64,000 nt of DNA from CBDAPI01 sp965248635 (GCA_965248635.1 OZ252114.1:4030001-4094000), one strand, 5' to 3'; shown: positions 8,500 to 17,132, counted from the stretch's first letter. A program made the numbers and translations. The notes: generated from the letters alone by a model not told the origin.

Positions 8500-10251
8500 T
8501 TAGGTGTCAGAGTAGACTGTCCCCTTTTTGGTCCTCAGTCGCAGGGTCTCCTCGTCGTCGACCCGAAGTGTTTCGAGGTCAATGGCGACGCCGTACAATT
8601 CTCGTGCCTTTTCCAGGGACACTTTTTCATTCAAAACGTCTTGCCACACCTTTTGGGGATCTCTCTTCAGAGCATCACCCCAGCCCCCTCCTCCGGCGAT
8701 CTGGTGTCGCACCAGATCGCCCCGCCGAATCTCAAAGGTCCCCTTAGTCGGTACAACGACCGCTTCCCCATCGGGATTGACAATGGTCATGGAAGCCGAA
8801 CCCGGCAGACCTCCCTGCAGGCCGTACGGGGGGTGCTTTCTTCGGTCCGAGCGGCCCGAGACAATAGCCTCTTCGGCCAGTAGCCGCCAGTCCCGGACCA
8901 GAGCCAGGCCGCCTCGATATTTCCCTGCCCCGCCCGTGTCCGCAACCAGGGCGTACTGCTCCAGCTGCACGGGATACTCCAACTCCAATAACTCGGCCGG
9001 GATATTGGAAACCACACTCCCGGGATTGGTCAGCCCGTCGTTAGCATCCTTGTTGGGCCGGGCTCCCCAGGTGCCACACACCAGATCAAAAAGAATGTAG
9101 GCCTCACCATCCCCTTCGTAACCGCTGAAGATGAACAAGGAGTTCCCTCCCTCCCCGGCGGCTGGAGTCCGGTCGGGAACAACCTGGGCCAGTGCACCCA
9201 GGAGCGCGTCGGCCATCCGAAAACCGGTCACGCCGCGCATGTTGGTTGCGGCGGGCATCACCGGATTGACAATCGAGGCTTCGGGTGCAATCACCTCAAG
9301 GGCACGAAAGAGTCCAGAGGTATGGGGGATATCTGCCTGCATCACCGATCGAATCGCGTAGCCGGTGGCCGAGACGGTCAACGGCCGGGGACAATTGATG
9401 GCCCCGCGGACTTGAGGAGAGGAGCCGTGGAAATCGGCCACGATGGAGTCATCTTCAACAGTGAGCTTCACGTGGATGGGAATCGAATCGGGATCCACGC
9501 TGTCGTCGTCAATGTAGTCCTCGAATTCATACTCGCCGTCCGGCCAGGCCCGAATCTCTGCCCGGACCAGCTCTTCCGTGTAGTCCAGAAGAGCGTCCAG
9601 GTAGAATTTCAGGTCCTCTTTGCCGTAGGTCTCAACCAGTTCCAGGAAGCCGCGTTCTCCTGTCCTGAGGGCGGCCAGATTGGCGTGTAGATCTCCCAGG
9701 ACCAGTTTCGGCACCCGCACATTCTTCTCGAGCATCTGGAAAATGGCTTCGTTGGGGCGGCCCCGGTCATACAACTTCAAGGGCGGAATTCGCAAGCCTT
9801 CCTGATAGATTTCAGTGCTGTCACAGGCGCCCCCGGCCACACGGCCTCCGATATCCACGTGGTGGGAGATGACCGCCGAGAAACCGATCAGTTCCTCCTC
9901 ATGAAAAACAGGCTTGAAAAGAAAGATATCCGGGAGGTGAATTCCGCCCTCAAAAGGATCGTTGATAATGAAGATGTCTTCCCCATGGATTCGGTCCTGG
10001 TATTTGCGAATCACCGATCGCAGTGCGAATGGGATCGAACCCAGGTGGAAGGGAATGGTGACACCCTGTGCCACCATTTGACCTGCGGGGTCACACAGTG
10101 CGGTGGAGAAATCCATGCAGTCTCGAATCACCGTGGAGTAAGCGGTCCGGATCACGGTGTTGGCCATTTCATCCGCGTAACTCTGTAGATGATTCCGAAT
10201 CAACCCCATCGAGATCGGATCGAGCTTTGTCTTGGAGTCTGGTAGTGCCAT
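8500..10251 (-). CDS. hyuB: Hydantoinase B / 5-oxoprolinase B subunit, duplicated copy
   Basis: 583 residues, full length for the HyuB family, with MGLIRNHLQSYADEMANTVIRTAYS at the start (the substrate-site region), ALCDPAGQMVAQG, INDPFEGGIHLPD and the C-terminal Gly-rich RHQIAGGGGWGD. With HyuA it would form an ATP-dependent enzyme opening hydantoin or 5-oxoproline rings. It is very close to the copy at 55126-56865. The N-terminal half is almost identical at DNA level, whereas the last 600 bp differ much more. Upstream there is no hyuA, only its last 29 codons (10261-10350). It may therefore work with the distant HyuA or be a leftover. Confidence 0.92.
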   Translation of the reverse strand: MALPDSKTKLDPISMGLIRNHLQSYADEMANTVIRTAYSTVIRDCMDFSTALCDPAGQMVAQGVTIPFHLGSIPFALRSVIRKYQDRIHGEDIFIINDPFEGGIHLPDIFLFKPVFHEEELIGFSAVISHHVDIGGRVAGGACDSTEIYQEGLRIPPLKLYDRGRPNEAIFQMLEKNVRVPKLVLGDLHANLAALRTGERGFLELVETYGKEDLKFYLDALLDYTEELVRAEIRAWPDGEYEFEDYIDDDSVDPDSIPIHVKLTVEDDSIVADFHGSSPQVRGAINCPRPLTVSATGYAIRSVMQADIPHTSGLFRALEVIAPEASIVNPVMPAATNMRGVTGFRMADALLGALAQVVPDRTPAAGEGGNSLFIFSGYEGDGEAYILFDLVCGTWGARPNKDANDGLTNPGSVVSNIPAELLELEYPVQLEQYALVADTGGAGKYRGGLALVRDWRLLAEEAIVSGRSDRRKHPPYGLQGGLPGSASMTIVNPDGEAVVVPTKGTFEIRRGDLVRHQIAGGGGWGDALKRDPQKVWQDVLNEKVSLEKARELYGVAIDLETLRVDDEETLRLRTKKGTVYSDT

Positions 10252-10260
10252 AGGTTACCT

Positions 10261-10350
10261 TTAAAGCCGACTCTGGATGTTCCCCGTCGGTTCGAACTTC
10301 ACTCTGGCTCGGGGCGGAACCACGGTGGTGGAGTCGTGCTCGTCGATCAT
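10261..10350 (-). pseudogene. Stub of hydantoinase A (last 29 codons)
   Basis: The minus strand reads MIDEHDSTTVVPPRARV, then KFEPTGNIQSRL and a stop. This aligns with the C-terminus of the intact HyuA at 56883 (MIDEYDSTTVVPPRARV ... STGNIRIQLD). The homology begins at the Met-Ile-Asp codons. The sequence to the right (10351-10471) has no resemblance to hyuA. This marks the duplication breakpoint of an ancestral hyuA-hyuB pair, or the edge of a deletion. Confidence 0.8.
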
Positions 10351-10471
10351 AAAGTATATTAGCTAGATACTGGACGACAACTGGCCTTCTCGCAGAACGG
10401 CGGAGGAAGTCGGTGGCCGTGTCGCGCGGAATTATGTGATTTACCGAAGGACGCTGCGTTAGCTGCTTGCT

Positions 10472-11779
10472 TCACGGGATCGGGAGGTTCGGCTTCGTCG
10501 ACTGATTCCACCCATTGAGCCACAGCGTGACTCGGGCCTGCTCCTGATAGGGAGGGTAAATATGCATTCCTGCCGTGATGAAATCCACCTCCCCGTCACG
10601 GTTCATGTCTTCGCATTCCAGCGCGATCAGGTGGGACGGCCGAGAAGCCAGTCCCAGAGCCCGGAAGTTCATACTGCCGTCATTGACGAACCAGATCATG
10701 CTGCGGGATTCAGGTTCATGCCACAGGTTCCAGGCACTTACAGCGATGACGTCCTGATCGCCGTCGCCATCCGGGTCGGCCGCGCAGGCCGAGGCGGCAC
10801 CCTGGAAATATCCGATGCGGTGGTACTCAAAGCCAAGCGCACCGGTGTTCTCCAACCACTGAACGGCATGCCAGGGCCGGGGGCGAGGTGGCAAATGGTC
10901 AAACGCGTCGCCATTGGTGAAAAGGACATCCGTATCTCCATCCCGGTCAAGATCGACCAGACGCATTCCACTGCTGCCATAGTCCTCATTGGTGCTTCCG
11001 AAAACAAGGTGGCTCTCAAAGTGCCCTTTCCCGTCGTTCTGAAAGACATAGATCTCTTCCCATTCCTGGCTGACCAGACTGACCAGGTCGAGATCGCCGT
11101 CCTGGTCCATGTCTTCCGGAATGATGTGAATGGGACCGGAAAGCTTCTGGAGAATGTGGGATTGGAACTCCCACCCCCCCAGGTTCTCCATCCAGCGCGT
11201 CTCACCCTCGTGGTATCCGAACTGGGCCACGGCCAGGTCTACATCTCCATCCCCATCCAAATCACCCCCCCGAACATCCGTCACCCTGCCAATTCCCTCC
11301 GCGACCACATGCAACGCGTAGTCCTGGCCTCCCCGGTTCTCCAGGATCAGAACGGAGCCGATTTTCTCATTGCTGGGCAGCAGCTTCCCCATGGACGCAA
11401 CCAGCAGATCCAGATCCCCGTCGTGGTCCAGATCGTAGGGCTGCACCCGGGCAGGCGCCTTGATCTCGGGTCCAATCCAGGTTTCACGGTATTCGCCGGC
11501 AGCGGACTGCCGGATCCATCCAATCCGGCTGGCCCCCACGTCGCAAACAAGAATATCCAAAAGACCATCCTGATCCAGGTCGACAATTAGAAGGCTGGCA
11601 ACCTGTGGATGCCCCTCTACGGGGAAACCGACCGCCCCGGAAGTGAGGAAAGCTCTGGCGCTGGTCAAGGCCTCGCTGGTGGAATCGGCCACCCGGTCTG
11701 GCTGGTCGGTGCAGCCGACAAGAACCAACAATCCGGAGGCCGTGAGTGCAGACAGAATCAGGGACCAGAGATGCTTCAT
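10472..11779 (-). CDS. FG-GAP/VCBS repeat lipoprotein
   Basis: 435 residues from ATG 11779 (MKHLWSLILSALTASG), chosen because a lipoprotein signal ending in VLVGC follows at once. The frame runs open to 11902 but the extra residues look non-coding. The mature protein is a run of about seven repeats containing the Asp-rich calcium-loop pattern DxDxDGxxD: DLDQDGLLDI, DLDHDGDLDL, DLDGDGDVDL, DMDQDGDLDL, DLDRDGDTDV, DPDGDGDQDV and DMNRDGEVDF. It would fold as a calcium-bound beta-propeller on the outside of a membrane. The family is used for adhesion, scaffolding or polymer binding. It is divergent from the TPR-cytochrome gene and shares its upstream region. Confidence 0.88.
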   Translation of the reverse strand: MKHLWSLILSALTASGLLVLVGCTDQPDRVADSTSEALTSARAFLTSGAVGFPVEGHPQVASLLIVDLDQDGLLDILVCDVGASRIGWIRQSAAGEYRETWIGPEIKAPARVQPYDLDHDGDLDLLVASMGKLLPSNEKIGSVLILENRGGQDYALHVVAEGIGRVTDVRGGDLDGDGDVDLAVAQFGYHEGETRWMENLGGWEFQSHILQKLSGPIHIIPEDMDQDGDLDLVSLVSQEWEEIYVFQNDGKGHFESHLVFGSTNEDYGSSGMRLVDLDRDGDTDVLFTNGDAFDHLPPRPRPWHAVQWLENTGALGFEYHRIGYFQGAASACAADPDGDGDQDVIAVSAWNLWHEPESRSMIWFVNDGSMNFRALGLASRPSHLIALECEDMNRDGEVDFITAGMHIYPPYQEQARVTLWLNGWNQSTKPNLPIP

Positions 11780-11789
11780 TCCGCTGAAA

Positions 11790-11817
11790 TTGTGCCGCCG
11801 CAAGAGGTCATTATTAT
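11790..11817 (+). promoter_or_regulatory. Possible promoter for the TPR-cytochrome gene
   Basis: TTGTGC at 11790-11795 and TATTAT at 11812-11817 are separated by 16 bp in the AT-rich gap between two divergent genes. The match to the sigma-70 consensus is moderate. A GGAGG with a GTG start at 11845 opens a 21-codon frame that overlaps the start of the downstream gene; whether it is translated is unknown. Confidence 0.3.
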
Positions 11818-11873
11818 ATATTTTGAATTCTGGAGGACGCAAAAGTGGGTACCTCCTTACTGATTGCTCCGAA

Positions 11874-12869
11874 ATGGAGAAGATGCTTCGTATCCCTCGC
11901 AATCGTGTGAAAGGAAAGTGGCTGGTGGCAGTGTTGGCGGGCTTTCTGTCCGCAGCGGGCTGGTTTCTCTATAGAGAAGCGACCAGGTCGAGCGTCCTGG
12001 CAGCACTTCCTCCGCTCCCTGACTTGCGAGGAGAGGTTGCGCAGCTGGCTGAGGAGATCCTCCGTCTGGAAGCAGAGGTTCGCAGCGATCCCCTGTCAAT
12101 CACCAGGATTACCCGCCTGGGGATGACCTATCACGCCGGCGAGATGCCTATCGAGGCAATGGCCTGCTACCTGATTGCTACTCGTCTCTCCCCGGGCGAT
12201 TACCGCTGGCACTATTATCAGGCAGTTCTCCTCGAGGAACAGGGCGAGTACAGTCAAGCCATCTCACTGCTCCAAAGGGTGACTGGATCCAACCCGGACT
12301 ATGTCCACGCCTGGGCCAGGCTGGGGAATCTCTTCTTCAAGGAGACACAAATGGAAAACGCCCAAGAAGCCCTGAGAGAGGCGTTCTCCCGCGATCCGCT
12401 TCACCCCCAGGCCAGTCTCGTCAGAGCACGAATCGCGGCCTGGCAGGGAGACTGGCAGAAGGTCATTGCGATTCTTTCGCCGGCCCTCGAAGGGCACCCC
12501 CTGCTGGCACCGGCCTGGCGTCTCCAGGCCCGTGCTCACATCCAGCTGGGCCGACCCCCTCCCGAGTGGGAGGAGGTGCCCGGCGCTCCGGTACGGGCAG
12601 AAGAAATCATCAATGAACCACTCATGGATGACATTTACGATCTCTCGGCGCTGGCACTGATCCAGGGGAACTCATTGCGGGGGCAAAAGGTGATGACCGA
12701 ACGCTGTACGCGATGTCACACGGTGGATCGCATCCATGTGTCCGATAAGACCCCTGAGGAGTGGCTGAGAACGGTACGGCGGATGCAGCGTCTGGCGGAG
12801 CCTGGATGGCTCGACGACATGGCTGCAGCCGATGTTCTGGCCTTTCTGCGCAGCCGGGGGGGGGATTGA
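11874..12869 (+). CDS. Membrane-anchored TPR protein with C-terminal c-type heme motif
   Basis: Start at ATG 11874 (MEKMLRIPRN, about 331 residues). Positively charged residues precede a single membrane segment (WLVAVLAGFLSAAGWFLY), giving an inside-to-outside anchor. The periplasmic part has about four to five TPR-like helical pairs (MAYHAGEMPIEAMACYLIATRLSPGD and following). A small C-terminal domain follows with CTRCH, the covalent heme site, then PEEWLRTVRRM and a possible Met ligand. TPR scaffolds fused to a heme domain suggest an electron-transfer adaptor that docks a dehydrogenase. The start is less certain than the rest because no ideal ribosome-binding site precedes ATG 11874. Confidence 0.8.
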   Translation: MEKMLRIPRNRVKGKWLVAVLAGFLSAAGWFLYREATRSSVLAALPPLPDLRGEVAQLAEEILRLEAEVRSDPLSITRITRLGMTYHAGEMPIEAMACYLIATRLSPGDYRWHYYQAVLLEEQGEYSQAISLLQRVTGSNPDYVHAWARLGNLFFKETQMENAQEALREAFSRDPLHPQASLVRARIAAWQGDWQKVIAILSPALEGHPLLAPAWRLQARAHIQLGRPPPEWEEVPGAPVRAEEIINEPLMDDIYDLSALALIQGNSLRGQKVMTERCTRCHTVDRIHVSDKTPEEWLRTVRRMQRLAEPGWLDDMAAADVLAFLRSRGGD

Positions 12870-12871
12870 GT

Positions 12872-12903
12872 TCCACGTTTCACGTTTCACGTTCCACGTT
12901 TCC
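12872..12903. repeat. Short tandem heptamer-type repeat
   Basis: Four slightly varied copies of a CACGTTTC/CACGTTCC unit occupy this stretch between two convergent genes. It is too short and too regular for a CRISPR array. Such CACGTTTC runs are probably a replication-slippage or dispersed intergenic repeat. Confidence 0.6.
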
Positions 12904-12907
12904 GGAA

Positions 12908-14120
12908 TTACTGCCCGCCGGCGACCTTGATCAGGCCTTTCTTCTCCCATTCGTCCAGATACTCCCTCACCTTCTCTCCTTTCTGGTGCTTCAGGCTTGA
13001 GCTTCAGGAAGTGTTCCTGCTCCCGCGCGGCAGCGTCGAAGCTTCCCTTGTTGGCCAGCAGGAAGCCCAGCATGTAACTCGCAAAGGGGTAGTCGTCCGC
13101 CTTATAGCTGGCTTTGACCCTGGTGAGAGATTCCTCCGCCTCTTCGATGCGACGCAGATGAATCCTGGCGAGTCCAAGATGGTAGTGGGCTGACACGAGA
13201 TGAGGATTCAGTTCCAGGACCTGTGTGCTCCAGCGTCTGACCTGGTCCCAGTTCTCCCGATGGAACTCCAGCTCCATCATCGTGACCTGTGGGAGAAGGT
13301 ACATAGGGTCACTGGCCACGGCCGATTCCAGAGCTTTCCGAGCGCCTGATTCGTCGTTGAGCCCCAGTCGAAGCTGTCCCAATAACTCCCAGGCAACAGA
13401 AAATTCCGGATAGAGATCGATTGCCGTTTGCAGGTTCACCAGAGCCTGCTGGTAGTTTTTGTTCTTCTTGATCTCCTTGCGAGCCTTCTGGTAGGCCTGG
13501 CGGGCTTTCTTGGGAGCCGACATCGTGGTCACACTGGTTGTCGTACCGACAATGCTTCCGCCCCGGTACAAGACGATGACTCCCACATCGGGATTTTCCA
13601 GGGGCCGTCGGAGGGTCAGTAGAATGCTGTCCGACTGGAACCCCACCTGGCTGGCTCTTAACTCGCATCCGCTGAGATCGGCGTGACCAGGGCCGCTCGT
13701 TCCCAGAAATTGGCCACCCTGACTGGATTGACCCGTAGTTCCCAGGCCGAGACCTGCCGTTCTCGAAGAGTTTACGCCACCCAGTGCATCCTGGCTGGCT
13801 ACGCTGGCGTCCATGGCAGCGCCGTGAATATTGGAGCCGTCGACGACCAGGTGGAAGTGGCCATCAAGAGTGTGGGCCTGACGGCGAACTTGCCCATCAC
13901 AGATCAGTTCCACCCTGGCCGTCACATCCGCCGGACTGCCGTCCTCGTAGAGCACTCTCCCGGAAAGAGAGAGGGGCCGTTCTCCCTGAGGAAGCCGCTG
14001 CCCCTGTGAGCTGCCTTGAGGTTGGGTCGGCCGGGGTGCATCAGGGGAGGTTGGCTGGGCTCGCGCCAGCCCGACCAACAGGAAACAGCAGTAGAAGACA
14101 ATGGCGGGTCTCTTGGCCAT
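12908..14120 (-). CDS. Secreted TPR protein with apparent frameshift near the C-terminus
   Basis: Start at ATG 14120 (MAKRPAIVFYCCFLL), with GAGG nine bases upstream and a signal peptide ending in ARAQ. A Pro/Gln-rich region and a carboxypeptidase-regulatory-like beta domain (LSGRVLYEDGSPADVTARVEL) precede about five TPRs (from YQKARKEIKKNKNYQQALVN to FASYMLGFLLANKGSFDAAA). This layout is typical of Acidobacteria. After PEAPERR at about 12973 the annotated frame becomes low-complexity nonsense and runs into the convergent gene down to 12672. Skipping one base gives KVREYLDEWEKKGLIKVAGGQ and a stop at 12908, a natural ending. I therefore take the gene as ending there, with a one-base insertion in the GAGAGAAGG tract. 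Confidence 0.72.
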
Positions 14121-14222
14121 GTTAGGAGCCCTCAAAATGACGGATCGACTGTAGGGTACAGTCTGGGCCTGCCTTCTACAGCATTTGAGGCCTCTCGGGC
14201 TCGGGAGCGTGATATCATTTTG

Positions 14223-14230
14223 AAAATTTT
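14223..14230. repeat. Probable target-site duplication, left (AAAATTTT)
   Basis: The eight bases outside the left end of the mobile element match AAAATTTG at 17165-17172 outside the right end at seven of eight positions. IS1595-family elements usually make 8-bp duplications, so this fits insertion of the whole unit, with one later mutation. Confidence 0.55.
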
Positions 14231-15059
14231 GGGAATTATATACAATAGTAGCCAAGACAAACTTAATGGATTGATTTCTTGGCCTTTCGGACTCCCATCC
14301 CTTGAACCACTGCACTAGCTAAAGCATCTGGGGAAAGGTCCCCTTTAAGTTCTGTTGATGGTTTGAAGAAGTCCGGCATTATTTTTAACCTGTCATCAAG
14401 TGGGCCGAACCGTTTCTCGTATAGATGTTTGAATTCCTCAATGCTGTCGGCCAATTTCAGCATGGTCAGAACTTCTTGCCGTTGTTGTCTGAGTTTGTCA
14501 AGACCATATCCCTTGGTCAAAAACTGATGGAACTTTTGTTTTCGGCTTCCCTTTGCATTAATCTGTGGGTTTAAACGCTGAAGTTCCTTCAGAACCTCTC
14601 CGTTCTCTAGCGGCCTATAGACGTACTTGTTGGTAAAGTTTCCGAAGTGTTGCGGCTTGTTAATTACCATACCGCCGCGAACACGTTCCACGTATGGATC
14701 AGAGCCGTAGATGTGATTGAGTGTAACGTAGTAATCGTCGGGAAACTCCTTCTCCCATTCGCGCTTTTCGGTCTCAATATAGGCTTGGACAAGTAACCGC
14801 AGGGCTTCTGGATCCCGCTCTGTCTGGTATCCAGTAGCCTCATCGATCAGTGCGATGATGCCGACGTCTGCCAAAGCGTTGACAATGGCCTGCGCCTGCC
14901 GTGCCATGGGCTCTTGCTGTTTGGAGAGCTTTCCGGTCTCATTTGCACGCACAACTGCTTTGCAGATGCCGACTAGAACCTCTGCTTCGTATCCGTGGGC
15001 TGGATCCGACCCAAAGGCATTGAAAACAATAGGGTTTTCGACCGTCATGCGTAACTTAT
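14231..15059 (-). repeat. Left 829-bp arm of inverted duplication
   Basis: This arm is the inverted copy of 16336-17164. It contains the right terminal repeat at its outer end and the last 264 or so codons of the P63C gene. Its inner end stops precisely where the left terminal repeat of the complete element begins. Confidence 0.88.
14263..15059 (-). pseudogene. Truncated copy of the P63C-domain cargo gene
   Basis: The minus-strand frame reads from KLRMTVENPIVFNAFGSDPA to the C-terminal GVRKAKKSIH, identical in protein to the last 264 residues of the intact copy at 16086-17132. It lacks the first 84 or so residues. An open frame continues through the left terminal repeat to a TTG at 15084, so a short protein could be made from a promoter reading outwards, but no ribosome-binding site supports this. 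Confidence 0.85.
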
Positions 15060-15082
15060 GGGAATTATATACAATAGTATCC
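15060..15082 (+). repeat. Original left terminal inverted repeat of the IS
   Basis: GGGAATTATATACAATAGTA followed by TCC matches the inverse of the right end at 17142-17164 with one difference (T for G near the inner edge). A partial copy of the same motif (TACAATAGTAGCC) recurs at 15114-15126 over the transposase -10 box. Confidence 0.85.
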
Positions 15083-15091
15083 AAAAAGCCC

Positions 15092-15119
15092 TTGACGCCC
15101 TATTTTGAGGTGGTACAAT
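15092..15119 (+). promoter_or_regulatory. Transposase promoter
   Basis: TTGACG at 15092-15097 and TACAAT at 15114-15119 with a 16-bp spacer form a good sigma-70 promoter about 25 bp upstream of the transposase ATG. The -10 box lies inside a partial copy of the terminal-repeat motif, so transposase bound there could repress its own gene. Confidence 0.65.
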
Positions 15120-15144
15120 AGTAGCCATATCAAGGAGGGAGACA

Positions 15145-16083
15145 ATGACAAAGCAAACGAAAAAAGGGCCAGGGAAAGCATACCGAAAAGGAATCACTCT
15201 GATTCAGTTGCAAGAGATGTTCCCCAATGATGACGTTTCCAAGCAATGGTTCATTCAAAAGAGATGGCCCAATGGAATCGGTTGCATCAAGTGCGGATCT
15301 CTGAGAGTAAGTGAAGTCAAGCATCCTACCATGGATTACCGCTGCAAGGATTGTCGGAAGCATTTCAGCCCAAAGTCTGGAACCATCATGGAAGGGTCAA
15401 ACTTGGGCTATAAAAAATGGGCCATGGCCATTTACCTGTTTACCGTAGGAATCAAAGGAACCTCCAGTATGAGGCTCCATCGGGATCTTGGCATCACTCA
15501 AAAAACGGCATGGTTCATGGGACATCGGCTACGTTACGCTTGGAGTGACAAAACGGCTTCCTTTGCTGGCCCGATAGAGGTCGATGAAACCTACATTGGT
15601 GGTAGAGAGAAAAACAAGCATTCCAACAAAAAACGGAATGCAGGACGTGGTCCTTCGGGAAAGATCGCTGTTGTTGGCATCAAGGACCGCCAGACCAATC
15701 AGGTTGCAGCCTCAGTAGCCAAGGCCACAGACAAGGGAACCTTGCATAGCATCATCCATGATCAGATTGAATCAGGGGCCAAGATTTACACAGATGATCA
15801 TCGCTCTTATGAGGGTTTATTGAACCGTCAAAGCGTCAAGCATTCCGTGGGAGAATATGTTAAAGGGATGGCGCACACCAATGGAGTCGAGTCCTTTTGG
15901 GCCTTGTTGAAGAGGGGCTATTACGGGACTTATCACAAGATGAGCCCCGCCCATCTTCACCGTTATGTTGCCGAGTTTGAAGGTCGTCACAATACCCGCC
16001 GATTGAATACTATTGAGCAAATGGTGATGATTGCCGAAGGGATGGATAAAAAACAGTTGAGATATAAGGATTTGGTGAAATAA
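15145..16083 (+). CDS. IS1595-family (ISXO2-like) transposase
   Basis: 312 residues preceded by an AAGGAGGG ribosome-binding site. An N-terminal zinc ribbon has Cys47, Cys50, Cys67 and Cys70. The ISXO2-like DDE domain follows: Asp147 in IEVDETYIGGR, Asp217 in IYTDDHRSYEG, and the third acidic region TNGVESFWALLKRGYYGTYH, where Glu249 or Asn246 is the likely third catalytic residue. The family cuts and joins DNA at terminal repeats and makes 8-bp duplications. Length and all motifs look intact, so the enzyme is probably active. Codon use is more AT-rich than the surrounding chromosome. The cargo gene starts two bases after its stop, so the two are probably translated together. Confidence 0.93.
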   Translation: MTKQTKKGPGKAYRKGITLIQLQEMFPNDDVSKQWFIQKRWPNGIGCIKCGSLRVSEVKHPTMDYRCKDCRKHFSPKSGTIMEGSNLGYKKWAMAIYLFTVGIKGTSSMRLHRDLGITQKTAWFMGHRLRYAWSDKTASFAGPIEVDETYIGGREKNKHSNKKRNAGRGPSGKIAVVGIKDRQTNQVAASVAKATDKGTLHSIIHDQIESGAKIYTDDHRSYEGLLNRQSVKHSVGEYVKGMAHTNGVESFWALLKRGYYGTYHKMSPAHLHRYVAEFEGRHNTRRLNTIEQMVMIAEGMDKKQLRYKDLVK

Positions 16084-16085
16084 CA

Positions 16086-17132
16086 ATGGCGAAAGAAACT
16101 CGCGAGAAAATTGCATCTGGCAAACCTAGTCGCTTGGAACCGTCAGGAATGATCAAGGCAACACACAAGGGTATCCTACCTATCGGTGGTCTTCAGCTTG
16201 AGGCCTACGTTTTAGAGGATGGCCGGAGGGTCTTCCACAAGCGGGGTATGGCAAAGGCCATGGGCCTAAAATCGGAAGGCGGTAACGCCTTCATGAAGAC
16301 CTTACGTCGAAAATCCCTTGGATCCGAAATAGATGATAAGTTACGCATGACGGTCGAAAACCCTATTGTTTTCAATGCCTTTGGGTCGGATCCAGCCCAC
16401 GGATACGAAGCAGAGGTTCTAGTCGGCATCTGCAAAGCAGTTGTGCGTGCAAATGAGACCGGAAAGCTCTCCAAACAGCAAGAGCCCATGGCACGGCAGG
16501 CGCAGGCCATTGTCAACGCTTTGGCAGACGTCGGCATCATCGCACTGATCGATGAGGCTACTGGATACCAGACAGAGCGGGATCCAGAAGCCCTGCGGTT
16601 ACTTGTCCAAGCCTATATTGAGACCGAAAAGCGCGAATGGGAGAAGGAGTTTCCCGACGATTACTACGTTACACTCAATCACATCTACGGCTCTGATCCA
16701 TACGTGGAACGTGTTCGCGGCGGTATGGTAATTAACAAGCCGCAACACTTCGGAAACTTTACCAACAAGTACGTCTATAGGCCGCTAGAGAACGGAGAGG
16801 TTCTGAAGGAACTTCAGCGTTTAAACCCACAGATTAATGCAAAGGGAAGCCGAAAACAAAAGTTCCATCAGTTTTTGACCAAGGGATATGGTCTTGACAA
16901 ACTCAGACAACAACGGCAAGAAGTTCTGACCATGCTGAAATTGGCCGACAGCATTGAGGAATTCAAACATCTATACGAGAAACGGTTCGGCCCACTTGAT
17001 GACAGGTTAAAAATAATGCCGGACTTCTTCAAACCATCAACAGAACTTAAAGGGGACCTTTCCCCAGATGCTTTAGCTAGTGCAGTGGTTCAAGGGATGG
17101 GAGTCCGAAAGGCCAAGAAATCAATCCATTAA
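16086..17132 (+). CDS. P63C-domain protein carried by the IS
   Basis: 348 residues starting two bases after the transposase stop. The sequence from about residue 20 to 290 fits the P63C family: GGLQLEAYVLEDGRRVFHKRG (an allosteric-like start shared with phage regulators), AFMKTLRRKS, the central IDEATGYQTERDPEALR and a basic QKFHQFLTKGYGLDKLRQQ tail region. P63C proteins occur on phages, plasmids and transposons and have no established reaction. The TGYQ segment recalls DNA-binding BRO/antirepressor-type proteins. Here the gene is a passenger of an IS1595-type element, perhaps controlling transposition or giving the host some benefit. Its last three quarters is duplicated at 14263-15059. Confidence 0.8.
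   Translation: MAKETREKIASGKPSRLEPSGMIKATHKGILPIGGLQLEAYVLEDGRRVFHKRGMAKAMGLKSEGGNAFMKTLRRKSLGSEIDDKLRMTVENPIVFNAFGSDPAHGYEAEVLVGICKAVVRANETGKLSKQQEPMARQAQAIVNALADVGIIALIDEATGYQTERDPEALRLLVQAYIETEKREWEKEFPDDYYVTLNHIYGSDPYVERVRGGMVINKPQHFGNFTNKYVYRPLENGEVLKELQRLNPQINAKGSRKQKFHQFLTKGYGLDKLRQQRQEVLTMLKLADSIEEFKHLYEKRFGPLDDRLKIMPDFFKPSTELKGDLSPDALASAVVQGMGVRKAKKSIH

Noticed and set aside
10562..11590. Long plus-strand frame (342 codons) opposite the FG-GAP gene
   Set aside because: The sense strand carries seven DxDxDG repeats; the antisense frame is a by-product of that repeat.
11845..11910. 21-codon frame with GGAGG and GTG overlapping the TPR-cytochrome start
   Set aside because: It has a good ribosome-binding site but no sign of conservation, so a leader peptide cannot be claimed.
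12872..12903. Regular CACGTTTC repeat considered as a CRISPR remnant
   Set aside because: Units are 8 bp with no spacers and no cas genes are present.
12672..12907. Continuation of the TPR reading frame past 12908 on the minus strand
   Set aside because: It overlaps the convergent TPR-cytochrome gene, is low-complexity, and follows a point where a one-base shift gives a natural ending.
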